Assembly (NCBI RefSeq): GCF_045679555.1
Contig: NC_092110.1
Location: forward strand, 5,576,390 to 5,640,389
Length of the DNA stretch: 64,000 nucleotides
Reading direction: 5' to 3'
Origin: Salvelinus alpinus
Taxonomy: Eukaryota; Chordata; Actinopteri; Salmoniformes; Salmonidae
In this document: in pieces, positions 1-10,671 of the stretch
Numbering within the stretch: the first letter of the stretch is position 1
Layout: each line of letters starts with the position of its first letter
Translations under genes and position numbers: made by a program
The notes under the pieces: generated by a model
The model's database searches: none
What the model saw: only the letters and a program-made list of their open reading frames with translations
What the model was told of the DNA's origin: nothing

Positions 1-521
1 CTACCTGGGGGCGACCTGTCAGGAAGTCCAGGATCCAGTTGCAGAGGTAGGTGTTCAGTCCCAGGGTTCTTAGCTTAGTGATGAGCTTGGAGGGAACTAT
101 GGTGTTAGACGCTGAGCTGTAGTCAATGAACAGCATGCTCACGTAGGTGTTCCTTTTGTCAAGGTGGGAAAGGGCAGTGTGGAGTGCAATAGAGATTGTG
201 TTGCCCATGGATCTGTTGGGGCGGTATGCGAATTCGAGTGGATCCAGGGTTTATGGGATGATGTTGTTGACGTGAGTAATGACCAGCCTTTCAAAGCATT
301 TCATGGCTATAGATGTGAGTGCTACGGGGCGGTAGTCATTTAGGCAGGTTACCTTGGCATTTTTGGGCACAGGGACTATGGTGGTCTGCTTGAAACATGT
401 AGGTATTACAGACTGGGTCAGGGAGAGGTTGAAAATGTAAATGAAGACACTTGCCAGCTGGTCAGCGCATGCTCTGAGTCACGTCCTGGTAATGCATAAT
501 CCCGGTGGCTTTGTGATTGTA
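1..521 (-). mobile_element. LINE reverse-transcriptase fragment
   Basis: Read on the minus strand, the first 150 bases encode a typical non-LTR reverse transcriptase stretch (LFIDYSSA, then [12 protein letters not shown], then [13 protein letters not shown]). The rest continues upstream in the same RT region. The text matches the abundant salmonid LINE I know as RSg-1 type; the family name is recall. The fragment runs off the window on the left, is cut on the right by the Tc1 element at 522, and contains stop codons and indels, so it is dead. A related copy of the 3' end lies at 39417-40356. Confidence 0.85.
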
Positions 522-1553
522 CAGTGCATTTGGAAAGTATTCAGACCCCTTATCCTTTTTCCACATGTTGTTACGTTACAGCCTTATTCTAAAACAGGTT
601 TTTAGAATGTTTTGCAAATTTAGAAAAATAAAAAACAGAAATAACTTTTTTACATAAGTATTCAGACCCTTTGCTATTAGACTCGAAAGTGAGCTAAGGT
701 GCATCCTGTTTCCATTGATCATCCTTGAGATTTTTCTACAACTTGATTGGAGTCAAACTGTGGTAAATTCAATTGATTGGACATGATTTGGAAAGGCCAA
801 ACTGAGAAATCGGGGGAGAAGGGCCTTGGTCAGGGAGGTGACCAAGAACCTGATGGTCACTCTAACAGAGCTCTCGAGTCCCTCTGTGGAGGAAGGACAC
901 CCATCTCTGCAGCACTCCACCAATCAGGCCTTTATAGTAGAGTGGCCAGATGGTAAAAGGCACATAACAGACCGCTTGGAGTTTGCCAAAAGGCACCTAA
1001 AGAACTCTCAGACCATGAGAAACGAGATACCAGAGTGCTCCGGACCTCAGACTGAGGCGACGGTTCACCTTCCAACGGGACAACGACCCTTAGCACACAG
1101 CCAAGACAACGCAGGAGTGGCTTGGGGACAAGTCTCTGAATGTCATTGAGTGGCCCAGTCAGAGCCTGGACTTGAACCCGATCGAACATCTCTGGAGAGA
1201 CCTGAAAGTAGCTGTGCAGCAACGCTCCTCATCCAACTGACAGAGCTTGAGAGGATCTGCAGAGAAGAATGAGAGAAACTCCCCAAAGACAGGTGTGCCA
1301 AGCTTGTAGTGTCATACCCAAGAAAAATAAATGCTGTAATCGCTGCCAAAGGTGCTTCAACAAAGTACTAAGTAAAGGGTCTGAATACTTATGTAAATGT
1401 AATATTTCTGGTTTTAATTTTGAATAAATTAGCAAAAATGTCTAAAAAACATTTTTTTCATTGTCATTATGGGGTATTGTGTGTAGATTAATGAGAAGAA
1501 AAACAATTTAATACATTTTAGAATAAGACTAATGTAACAAAATGTGGAAAAAG
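522..1553 (+). mobile_element. Tc1-like DNA transposon, internally deleted copy
   Basis: The left end is a Tc1-type terminal repeat beginning CAGTGCATTTGGAAAGTATT just after TA (520-521). The right end carries the inverted counterpart but stops short around 1553. Inside are transposase remnants: LVREVTKNLMVTLTEL near 825, then FAKRHLKNSQTMRN, then a jump to a C-terminal part with [11 protein letters not shown] near 1160. The middle of the gene, including the first catalytic aspartate (WSDE), is missing. It was inserted into the LINE fragment that flanks it on both sides. Confidence 0.85.
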
Positions 1554-1680
1554 TCCCCAACGCAGATTTGGCCTGTAATCCATGGTTTTTGGTTGGGATT
1601 CCTTCTTATGCACTTATTGATGAAGCCCGTGACTGTTGCGGTAAACTCAATGTTATCGGATGAATCCCGGATCAGGCAGT
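1554..1680 (-). mobile_element. LINE fragment, continuation of 1-521
   Basis: Bases such as GCCTGTAATCCATGGTTT and GTGACTGTTGCGGTAAACTC belong to an upstream part of the same salmonid LINE (minus strand). It supports the view that the Tc1 copy at 522-1553 landed inside this LINE, followed by a deletion. Identification is by recall of the repeat text. Confidence 0.55.
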
Positions 1681-1789
1681 TCAGAAAAAATAACGACAGA
1701 CCTTGAAATAAACAGTTACATTATTCTGATTGGTATTTGACCATTCATTTCTGCAAAACGTGCAGTTCTGATGGAGTCGTTGTAGCTTA

Positions 1790-2530
1790 CTTCCCTTCAC
1801 TGGAACTAAGGGGCCTAGCCCGAACCATGAAAAACAGCCCCAGACCATTATTCCTCCTCCACCAAACTTTACAGTTGGCACTATGCATTGGGTAAGGTAG
1901 CATTCTCCTGGCATCCTCCCAACCCAGATTCATCAGTCGGACTGCCAGATGGTGAAGCGTGATTCATCACTCCAGTGAACCCATTTCCACTGCTCCAGAG
2001 TCCAATGGCGGCGAGCTTTACATCACTCCAGCTAACGCTTGGCATTGTGCATGGTGATCTTAGGCTTGTGTGCGGCTGCTCAGCCATGGAAACCCATTTC
2101 ATGAAGCTCCAGACGAACAGTTTTTGTGCTGCCATTGCTTCCAGAGGCAGTTTGGAACTCGGTAGTGTGTGTTGCAACCGAGGACAGACGATCTTTACGC
2201 GTTACGCGCTTTAGCACTCAGTGGTCCCGTTCTGTGCGCTTGTGTGGCCTACCACTTCCCGGCTGAGCTGTTGTTGCTCCTAGAAGTTTCCACTTCACAA
2301 TATCAGCACTTACAGTTGTCCGGGGCAGCTCTAGCAGGATAGATATTTGACGAAATTACTTGTTGGAAAGGTGCCACGTTGAAAGTCACTGAGCTCTTCA
2401 GTATGGGCCATTCAACAGCCAGTGTTTGTGTATGGAGATTGCATGGCTGTGTGCTTGATTTTATACACCTGTCAGCAATGGGTGTGGCTGAAATAGCCAA
2501 ATCCACTAATTTGAAGGGGTGTCCATTTTG
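1790..2530 (-). mobile_element. Tc1-like transposon fragment, second family
   Basis: On the minus strand this starts with the inner part of a terminal repeat (GGACACCCCTTCAAATTAG, near 2527-2508). It continues through transposase remnants broken by stops and frameshifts, including the region around [20 protein letters not shown] (near 1890-1830), and ends abruptly near 1790 before the second and third catalytic residues. The same family is present nearly full length at 48774-49983, which can serve as the reference copy. Confidence 0.85.
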
Positions 2531-2699
2531 GCATGTTAACCTGCCTACAATACCCGCTGTAGTGTGCGTAGATCGCAAGCCCATAGTAATTCAATAAGGT
2601 GAAATGGCTAGCTACTGCTGTTAGGTAGCTAGATAGCCACAAATAATTGGTTGCTAGTTACCCAGGAAGAATCTACCTTGTGTAACATTAGTTTTAGGT

Positions 2700-3586
2700 C
2701 ATTTTTTCCTGTTGAACTAGCTTTCGACTGGACTTTGGTGGATTTGGCACACACCTGTCTCTATAAGGTCCCACAATTGACAGTGCACGTCAGACCAAAA
2801 ACCAAGCCATGAGGTCGGAGGAATTGTCAGTGGAGCTCCAAGACAGGATTGTGTCGAGGCACAGATCGGGGGAAGGGTACCAAAACATTTCTGCAGCACT
2901 GAAGGTCCCCAAGAACACAGTGGCCTCCATCATTCTTAAATGGAAGATGTTCGGAACCACCACGACTCTTCCTGGAGCTGGCCTCCCGGCCAAACTGAGC
3001 AATCGGGGGAGAAGGACCTTGGTCAGGGAGGTGACCAAGAACCTGATGGTCACTCTGATAGAGCTCTAGAGTTCCTCTGTGGAGATGGGAGAACCCTCCA
3101 GAAGTACACCCATCTTCAGGACAAGTCTCTGAATGTCCTTTAGTGGCCCAGCCAGAGCCTGGACTTGAACCCGATCGAACATCTCTGGAGAGACCTGATA
3201 GTAGCTGTGCAGCAACGCTCCCTATCCCAGCTGACAGAGCTTGAGAGGATCTGCAGATAAGCATGGGAGAAACTCCCCAAATACAGTTGTGCTAAGCTTG
3301 TAGCGTCATACCCAAGAAGAATTGAGGCTGTAATCGCTGCCAAATGTGGTTCAACAAAGTACTGAGTAAAGGGTCTGAATACTTACGTATGTAAATGTGA
3401 TATTTCAGTTTTTTATTTTTAGTAAATTTGCAAAAATGTCTAAAAACCTGTTTTTTATTTGTCATTATGGGGTATTGTGTGTAGATTGATCAGGAAAGAA
3501 TACAATTGAATCAATTTTAGAGTAAGGCTGTAACGTAACAAAATGTAGAAAAAGTCAATGGGTCTGAATACTTGCCGCATGCACTG
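2700..3586 (+). mobile_element. Tc1-like transposon, deleted copy (same family as 522-1553)
   Basis: A good N-terminal transposase segment starts at ATG 2809: MRSEELSVELQDRIVSRHRS and onward for 86 codons, the paired-like helix-turn-helix DNA-binding region. A deletion then joins it near 3118 directly to the C-terminal end ([11 protein letters not shown] near 3160), so two of three catalytic residues are gone. The right inverted repeat is complete and ends at TA 3587-3588. The left terminal repeat is lost or decayed. Bases 2590-2700 between this and the previous copy show no clear feature. Confidence 0.85.
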
Positions 3587-3800
3587 TAGCTAGCTATGAT
3601 ATATTGTCATATTGAGTTGTGGTGCACAATCTTTACAGCTATGTTACAGTCTTTTTGACTTGTAGCTACTGGCAAGTTGGCTAGCTAACTGGCTATAATA
3701 GCAGCCAATGACGTCCGCTAGCTTATTTTTTTGTTCTCTGATTTAGTTTACACAGAGGAATTCAGCCATATGAAAAACCTTCCATAGCAAAATATATCTA
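3587..3800. other. AT-rich spacer with no recognised feature
   Basis: Short spacer between two transposons. It has several GCTAGC-like palindromic words (GGCTAGCTAACTGGC) but no open frame or repeat that I recognise. Confidence 0.4.
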
Positions 3801-4287
3801 CAATGAACAAAAATATAATTGCAATATGTGAAGAGTTGGTCCCATGTTTCATGAGTTGAAATAAAACATCCCCGAAATTTCTCTCAAATTTTGTGCACAA
3901 ATTTGTTTAACTCCCTGGTAGTGAGCATTTCCCTTTTGCCAAGATAATCCATCCACCTGACAGGTGTGACAAATCAATAAGCTGATCAAACAGCATGATG
4001 ATTACACAGGTGCACCTTGTGCTGGCGACAATAAAAGGTCACTCTAAAATGTGCAGTTTTGTCACATATCACTATGTGATGTCTCAAGCATTAAGGGAGC
4101 GTGCAATTTGCATGCTGACTGCAGGAATGTCCACCAGAGCTGTTGCCAGAAAATGTTATGTTCATTTCTCTACCAAAAGGTGCCTCCAACGTCATTTTAG
4201 AGAATTTGGCAGCACGTCCAACCGGCCTCACAGCCGCAGACCACATATAACCACGCCAGCCCAGGACCTCCACATCCGGCTTCTTCA

Positions 4288-4297
<10 letters not shown>

Positions 4298-4337
<40 letters not shown>

Positions 4338-4338
4338 G
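4298..4338. repeat. (GT)n(G)n microsatellite
   Basis: About 14 GT units run directly into a tract of about 18 G. It interrupts the remnant transposase of the surrounding element. A G run of this length is prone to replication slippage and assembly error. Confidence 0.95.
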
Positions 4339-4465
4339 TATTTCTGTCTGTAATAAAGCAATTTTGTTGAGAAAAACTGATTCTGATTGGCTGGGCCTGG
4401 CTGCCAAGTGGTGAGCTTATGCCCTCCAAGGCCCATCCATGGCTGCACCCCTGTCCAGTCATGTG

Positions 4466-5576
4466 CTGCTATTTTTATTGACATGGCCAAATCTTTTGAT
4501 ACGGTAGACCATTCCATTCTTGAGTGTCAGCTAAGGAGTATTGGTGTCTCTGAGGGGTCTTTGGCTTGGTTTGCTAACTACCTCTCTCAAAGAGTGCAGT
4601 GTATAAAGTCAGAACATCTGCTGTCTCAGCCACTGCCTGTCACCAAGGGAGTACCCCAAGGCTCGATACTAGGCCCCACGCTCTTCTCAATTTACATCAA
4701 CAACATAGCTCAGGCAGTTGAAAACTCTCTCATCCATGTATATGCAGATAATAAAGCCTTATACTCAGCTGGCCCCTCCCCGGATTTTGTGTTAAACGCT
4801 CTACAACAAAGCTTTCTTAGTGTCCAACAAGCTTTCTCTGCCATTAACCTTGTTCTGAACACTTCCAAAACAAAGATCATGTGGTTTGGTAAGAAGAATG
4901 CCCCTCTCCCCACAGGTGTGATTACTACCTCTGAGGGTTTAGAGCTTGAGATAGTCACCTCATACAAGTACTTGGGAGTATGGCTAGACGGTGCACTGTC
5001 CTTCTCCCAGCACATATCAAAGCTGAAGGCTAAAGTTAAATCTAGACTTGGGTTTCCTCTATCATAATTGCTCCTCTTTCACCCCAGCTGCCAAACTAAC
5101 CCTGATTCAGATGACCATCCTACCCATGCTAGACTCCGGAGACATAATTTATAGATCGGCAGGTAGAGTGGCTAGATGTTCTTTACCATTCGGCCATCAG
5201 ATTTGCCACCAATGCGCCTTATAGGACACATTACTACACTATATACTCCTCTGTAAACTGGTAATCTCTGAATATCCATCCCAAGACCCACTGGTTGATG
5301 CTTATTTATAAAACCCTCTTAGGCCTCACTCCCCTCTATCTGAGATATTTACTGCAGCCCTCATCCTCCACATACAACACCCGTTCTGCCAGTCACATTC
5401 TGTTAAAGGTCCCCAAAGCACACACATCCCTGGGTTGCTCCTCTTTTCAGTTCGCTGCAGCTAGCGACTGGAACGAGCTGCAACAAACACTCAAACTGGA
5501 CAGTTTTATCTCAATCTCTTCATTCAAAGACTCAATCATGGACACTCTTACTGACAGTTGTGGCTGCTTTGCGTGA
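4466..5576 (+). pseudogene. LINE reverse transcriptase, truncated and frameshifted
   Basis: Open from the insertion point to 5067. RT motifs are seen in order: FIDMAKSFDTVDHS (motif A region), GVPQGSILGPTLFSIYINNI (motif B), VYADNKAL (motif C, where the usual YADD has become YADN), then LNTSKTKIMWFG. A frameshift near 5060 breaks it. A second open part (5295-5576) carries the usual C-terminal text of this LINE class (LGCSSFQFAAASDWNELQ). The changed catalytic aspartate and the frameshift make it inactive. Confidence 0.85.
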
Positions 5577-5955
5577 TGTATTGTTGTCTCTACCTTCTTG
5601 GCCTGTGCTGTTGTCTGTGCCCAATAATATTTGTACCATGTTTTGTGCATCTACCATGTTGTGCTGCTGCCATGTTGTGTTGCTACCATGTTGTTGTCAT
5701 GTTGTGTTGCTACCATGCTGTGTTTCCAAGTGTTGCTGCCATGCGACGTTGTTGTCTTAGGTCTATCTTTATGTAGTGTTGTGTTGTCTCCATTGTCGTG
5801 ATGTGTGTTTTGTCCTATATTTGTATTTTATTACTTTTTTAATCCCCCGTCCCCGTAGGAGGCCTTTTGCCTTTTGGTAGGCCGCCATTGTAAATAATAA
5901 TTTGTTCTTAACTGACTTGCCGAGTTAAATAAAGGTTGAATAAAACATTTAATAA
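4466..5955 (+). mobile_element. 5'-truncated LINE with 5-bp target duplication
   Basis: Reverse transcriptase reads from the very start of the insertion (FIDMAKSFDTVDHSIL) to an A-rich 3' tail after GTTAAATAAAGGTTGAATAA. The flanks are ATGTG at 4461-4465 and ATGTG at 5956-5960, a candidate target-site duplication. The host transposon text resumes exactly at the second copy. The C-terminal part (near 5295-5576) resembles the LINE fragment at 42645-43372. Confidence 0.85.
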
Positions 5956-6109
5956 ATGTGAAATCCATAGATTAGGGCCTAATTGATTTATTTCAGTTGA
6001 CTGATTTCCTTATATGAACTGTAACTCAGTAAAATCTTTGAAACTGTTGCATGTTGCATTTATATTTTTCTTAAGAATAGTTTGAAAATATATGTTATCA
6101 ACTGTTACC

Positions 6110-8120
6110 AGTGGCAACTTTAGCATGTAAATCTTGGTGGTGCAAACTCAGACACAACACAACACTAAACAATACATTAGTTGCGCAATAGCGGCAACAA
6201 GCGTTGCCCAGAAACTGTTATGGCCTACATAAAGCTGTCCCAACAGTGGAGCTTTGTTTTCAGCACCATGGAGTGAATCCTTACCACTGCTACACCTGGC
6301 TATCAGCGGAGCCTTATCTGGCAGCGAGACCGCTCATTCAACCTCATTTACTGCCTTTGTAAAACCATAGCTGATATGGCTGACTTGCTTAAACAAATGG
6401 GGTTTCTACTGACTCCTTGTGGATTTGTGTATGTCGATAAGAATCATACTGTCCTTCAGTAATAACGAACGCCAACATGAGTTTTGACTTCTGAACCATA
6501 CACAAACATTATTACATTAATGTTCAGTATATTCATAATCTTTGTTCTTATATCATTAACACTTAGCTCTAAGTATAAGCAAGTGCAACCAAACGAGCTG
6601 CGACGAGATAGGCCTATTCATTCAGCACTTTCAAAATGGACACCAAAAGAAATTCAGATAGATGTTAGTTCAGAGAAATTCAGCAAGATGTTGAGGCCTT
6701 AACTTTACTCTTCTTTAGGTCACCCCCCACACACAGAGAGAGAGGAGAGAGGAGAAAGGAGAGAGAGAAAGATAGAGAGATGCGGTTAGCCTACCAATTA
6801 TTTTATTTGGGCTATGTGGTCTAAAAAGGAAGGAAAATACAATCACGAGGATTCACTTTTATGTACACAATATACCAACTCACAGACAACAACCCTTGCA
6901 ATATCAACTGGAATTACATGGGTCTATTACTGAACTTTTTGTTGAAAACAAATATTTGAATAAGAAGAGACTGTCAAACATTATGTAGTATCCCCTTCTC
7001 GTGAAGAAAAGCACGTGAGCTAGTTTATGCAGCAGCGTACAAGACATTTTTGGACTCACCGTTGTTGTGCTTGTCTCATTTCAACAGGAAGTTGGTGAGG
7101 AGGTTCTTTTTGTGGGCAAATTTTGTCATCGAATGGACTTTCAAGACAACTGGGAACTCTGAAAAAAACAAGGTTGAATCATGTCGTCAGTAATCTTCAG
7201 GTCAGAGATCTAGAAAGAGACTTGAGTTGCCGGCTTGGAATTCCGAGTTGGATGACCATTTTAAATGTTTTTTTCAGAGTTCCTAGTTGTCTTGAACTCA
7301 CTGAAGTCTGAGATTTCCCAGTTCCGAGTTTCCAGTTGTTTTGAATGCGGCAGAAGTCAAGCTGGATTGACAGCATGGCCAATGTATTCAACCTTTTCTG
7401 GTCCATGGTGTTGTGAATGTTAATCCCTTTAAGCTTGGAAAAGAGACCATTTCAGACAGATGTTTTAAGTCCTTAAACCCAGACTTGGACCACACACCCT
7501 CTCCACCGAATAGCAGGCAGGGGAAGCAAAATAGTGATTGCTTTGCAATGCTTGCAGTTAGCCACTGATTCCTTCCAAACCACTCATTGTTGAATATGCG
7601 ATTTCCGACGTGTAACATTTATGTCCAATGGCCGATGAGTACGGATACCTTTTATCTATAATTTATCAAGGTTTGAAAAGGATTTGCCAGTAGATTGTCG
7701 ACGTGATTCATGATGATGACTGCTTGTCTAGCTTGCTAGATACGATTTTGAAAGTAACATGATCAGTCCAATCGAAGCTTTGGTAGATATAACGTGATTT
7801 GACGTCATTTTATCTGTGGTCAATGACCTTGAGCCTTCTTGGCTGGGCACTTCTAATGTAAATCTATGGCAGCACCCAAGGGGGGCTTGAACTGCCTAGC
7901 TCTTCCTGTAGATTCTGCAGTGACATAGTGTCCCCATGAGTGACAGAACAGTGAGCCAACCACGGCGCTAGAGAATATTACCAACGCCTACACTCTGTAT
8001 ATTCCTCTGGCTGCCCCTCCACCACAGAAAGCACTGAGCTAGGCTGAAACACCTGCATTTTGGAGCTGCCTTACTCAAGAAAGAGACCATGTCTGTAAGC
8101 GACTTTATTAGCTAATTTTG
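6110..8120 (-). mobile_element. Decayed hAT-type DNA transposon
   Basis: On the minus strand, 7388-7618 encodes a TTF-type zinc-finger segment (NEWFGRNQWLTAS, LFCFPCLLFGGEGVWSKSGF), found at the N-terminus of ZMYM/hAT transposase-like proteins. Flanking text to both sides, such as GCACTGAGCTAGGCTGAAAC near 8028, is that of a frequent salmonid repeat. A piece of what seems to be the same element's end recurs at 41095-41290. Termini and target duplications were not defined, so the limits are approximate. Confidence 0.55.
7388..7618 (-). pseudogene. hAT transposase remnant, TTF-type zinc finger
   Basis: A 76-codon open stretch holds conserved words of the TTF-type zinc finger (LFCFPCLLF, GVWSKSGFKDLKHLSE) that precedes the transposase core in ZMYM-like hAT proteins. 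The core is not readable here, so this is a fragment. The last ~15 residues look like out-of-frame sequence. Confidence 0.65.
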
Positions 8121-8212
8121 AATGACACGTCGCCACTGTACTGTATATGAAAATACCTTAGCAGTCACATTTGTGACCCATGGGAAAATACAGTGGCTCT
8201 AACTTATTATAT

Positions 8213-8722
8213 TCAGTGAGTGTACAAAACATTAGGAACACCTTCCTAATATTGAGTTGCAACCCTCCTTTTGCCCTCAGGATGGCCTCAATTCGTCGGG
8301 GCATGGACTTCTTGTCGAAAGCATTCCACAGGAATGCTGGCCCATGTTGACTCCAATGCTTCCCACGGTTGTGTCAAGTTGGCTGAATGTCTTTCGGGTG
8401 GCAGACCATTCTTGATACACACAGGAAAAAACCCAGCAGTGTTGCAGTTCTTGACACACTTAAACCGGTGCGCCTGGCACCTACTACCATACCATGTTCA
8501 AAGGCACAGTCTTTTGTCTTGCCTGTTCTCCCTCTGAATGGCACACATACACAATCCATGTCTCAATTGTCTTAAGGTTTAAACATCCTTGTTTAACCCG
8601 TCTCCTCCCCTTTATCTACGCTGATTGAAGTTCATTTAATAGGTTACATCAATAAGGGATCATACTGGAGCTTCTGTCATGGAAAGAGTAGGTGTTCCTA
8701 ATGTTTTGTACACTCTGTGTAT
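8213..8722. mobile_element. Non-autonomous TIR element of about 0.5 kb
   Basis: The two ends are near-perfect inverted repeats: GTGTACAAAACATTAGGAAC at the left and GTTCCTAATGTTTTGTACAC at the right. The internal 450 bases have no long frame that looks real. Length, ends and flanking TA-rich bases fit a miniature element of the Tc1/mariner group, a class common in salmonids. Confidence 0.85.
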
Positions 8723-9219
8723 ATTTAATCATAGGAGATTCATAATTTTTTCATTAGATTTAAGTTGAGTTTGGTTATGGATATACTTGATCAAGATGAT
8801 CTTACAGATGATTTTGCCCTTATCCAATAGGGAGTGAACGTTATTTAGAACAAGGATTACACCGAGGAAATCGGACCTCTGAAATAAAAATGGTTGGCCC
8901 TCCCATATATTTGACCTAAACCCTCCCTGAACCCTTGAAAAAACAAGTGACCGTCCCCTATACCCACAATAATAATTTAAACATAAAGTGGGTAGCAGAG
9001 AACGTGTCTACCGTTTACCCTCACTTATTGGAAAGACCAGAGCCTTAGTAGTACAGTGTCATAATCTCTTCTTCTTGAAAAACATTACATGGCAACGCAG
9101 GAATTTTGATAGTGCGTAGGGCTGCAAGCCAGAAGGTTGCAGACCACCTTGGACAAGAGTAGGGTTGGAAAGATCTATATAGTAAAAACATTGCATGAAT
9201 CATCATATTTGCAGGTCAG
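8723..9219. other. Intergenic sequence, no feature seen
   Basis: No open frame, splice pattern or tandem repeat stands out. Some of it may be old repeat. Confidence 0.4.
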
Positions 9220-9647
9220 TGTAACGTTCGTCTTCCTCCTCGTCTGAGGAGGAGCAAGGATCGGACCAAAGCGCAGCGTGGTTTGAATACATACTATCGT
9301 TTATTAAACGAAGACGAAAAAACACTTGAACAAACTACAAAACAATAAACGACGTGAACAGACCTGAACTTGAGAACATATAAAACATGAACAGGAACAA
9401 ACGAACGCAACAGTACCGTGTGGCGAACAAACACAGACACAGCAACAAACAACCAGTGAAAACAGCCTACCTTAATATGGCTCCCAATCAGAGACAATGA
9501 CAAACACCTGTCTCTGATTGAGAACCATATTAGGCCAAACGAACAAACCTAAACATAGAAACAAATAACATAGACTGCCCACCCCAACTCACGCCCTGAC
9601 CAACTAAATAAATACAAAACAAGGGAAATAAGGTCAGAAACGTGACA
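9220..9647 (-). mobile_element. Solo LTR with 5-bp target duplication
   Basis: On the minus strand the unit begins TGTCACGTTTCTGACC and ends GACGAACGTTACA, the TG...CA ends of an LTR. It is flanked by GTCAG at 9215-9219 and again at 9648-9652. A poly(A)-type AATAAA lies near its 3' end. No internal retroelement sequence adjoins, so it is a solo LTR left by recombination. It holds an internal hairpin (about 9478-9535) also seen in the LTRs at 43385-43625 and 54796-55174. Confidence 0.85.
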
Positions 9648-9652
9648 GTCAG

Positions 9653-10671
9653 AGAGAAAAAATAGCTTTTTTAACATTTCATGCAACTCGACATAATTTG
9701 ACATATTAGCAGAATCTTTTTTTAATACCACACATATTACGGAAATTACAGGATAAGAATGGACAGAGAGATAGGCCTAGGTGTTCATCTTATCATATTT
9801 ATTCACTGCCAAATCAGTGTGTCTTGTTTGCAAATAATTAAACCTGAGACTTCATTAGGAATCTGAGCATGGTACTTTCAAACAAAAGTTAGGCCTATCT
9901 TTCCACCCCAGACAGAGTAGGCCTACTGACGCAGAAAAATATCAACTTTAGCTACTGGCTACTATTCTTCCGTGCCTTAACACAATGAGAGAAGGTCACC
10001 CTAAATGCTGTTTGGGTTTAAACATCTTCTATTGTACAGAAAGTGAAAGGCTTAATCAATTGATAGTGACATAATCTGATTAGTTCCCAAGCAAAGTCAA
10101 TTTTTCCAGTCTCCTCGGCTAAAGAAGGTTGTAGCTCAGCCTCTGAATGTCAAGGAAACAAAACAATGATATCCCCATATACTTTGGCGTCTTTCCCAGG
10201 TCTTTTGTTTCTAGCATAAATCATCGCGGACCAAAGCGCTGTTATAGATCACTTTATATCATCTGATCTGTTTCATTTTCTTCAAAATATTAAACTAACA
10301 AGGCCTGTGCTTTTTGCCATTTTCTTGAATATAAAGTAGGCCTATGGCTTACCCTCTCATACCCCCCCAATTTGATTCTTGATTTGAACTTAACAGTTAT
10401 ATAGCCTAATAAGCAACAAATTCTAAAACACTGATAAATATTTACATTTCATCCATTACAAATTACATGACCCTCCCCTGGACTAGATAAAAAAAATACT
10501 TAACTCCCCTTGACTGAAATTGAAAAGCATGACCTTCCCCCATTTTCCTCCAGGTACCCATCATGTCAATTTCAATCTATCCCTTAGCCTTTACATATGT
10601 TTAAATCAATGGTTTTGACTTTAAAAAGCAATATTTTAGGGAGAATTGGCCATGTATAGACCCATACAGTA
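9653..10671. other. Intergenic AT-rich sequence
   Basis: No gene is seen. Words such as TTAGGCCTATCTTTCC and AGTAGGCCTATGGCTTACC are of a style common in old salmonid repeats, but no element could be delimited. Confidence 0.4.

Larger units (their letters stand above)
3801..6077 (+). mobile_element. Tc1/mariner-type element split by a LINE
   Basis: Inverted ends are visible: AACAAAAATATAATTGCAA at the left and TGCATTTATATTTTT at the right, with TA next to each end. The left part runs from 3801 to 4465 and the right part from 5956 to 6077; the LINE at 4466-5955 sits between them. From about 4079 a transposase N-terminus is readable (MSQALRERAICMLTAGMSTR, then FREFGSTSNRP). A (GT)n(G)n microsatellite then replaces the rest of the gene. 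The family is a well-known salmonid repeat, recognised from memory. Confidence 0.8.
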
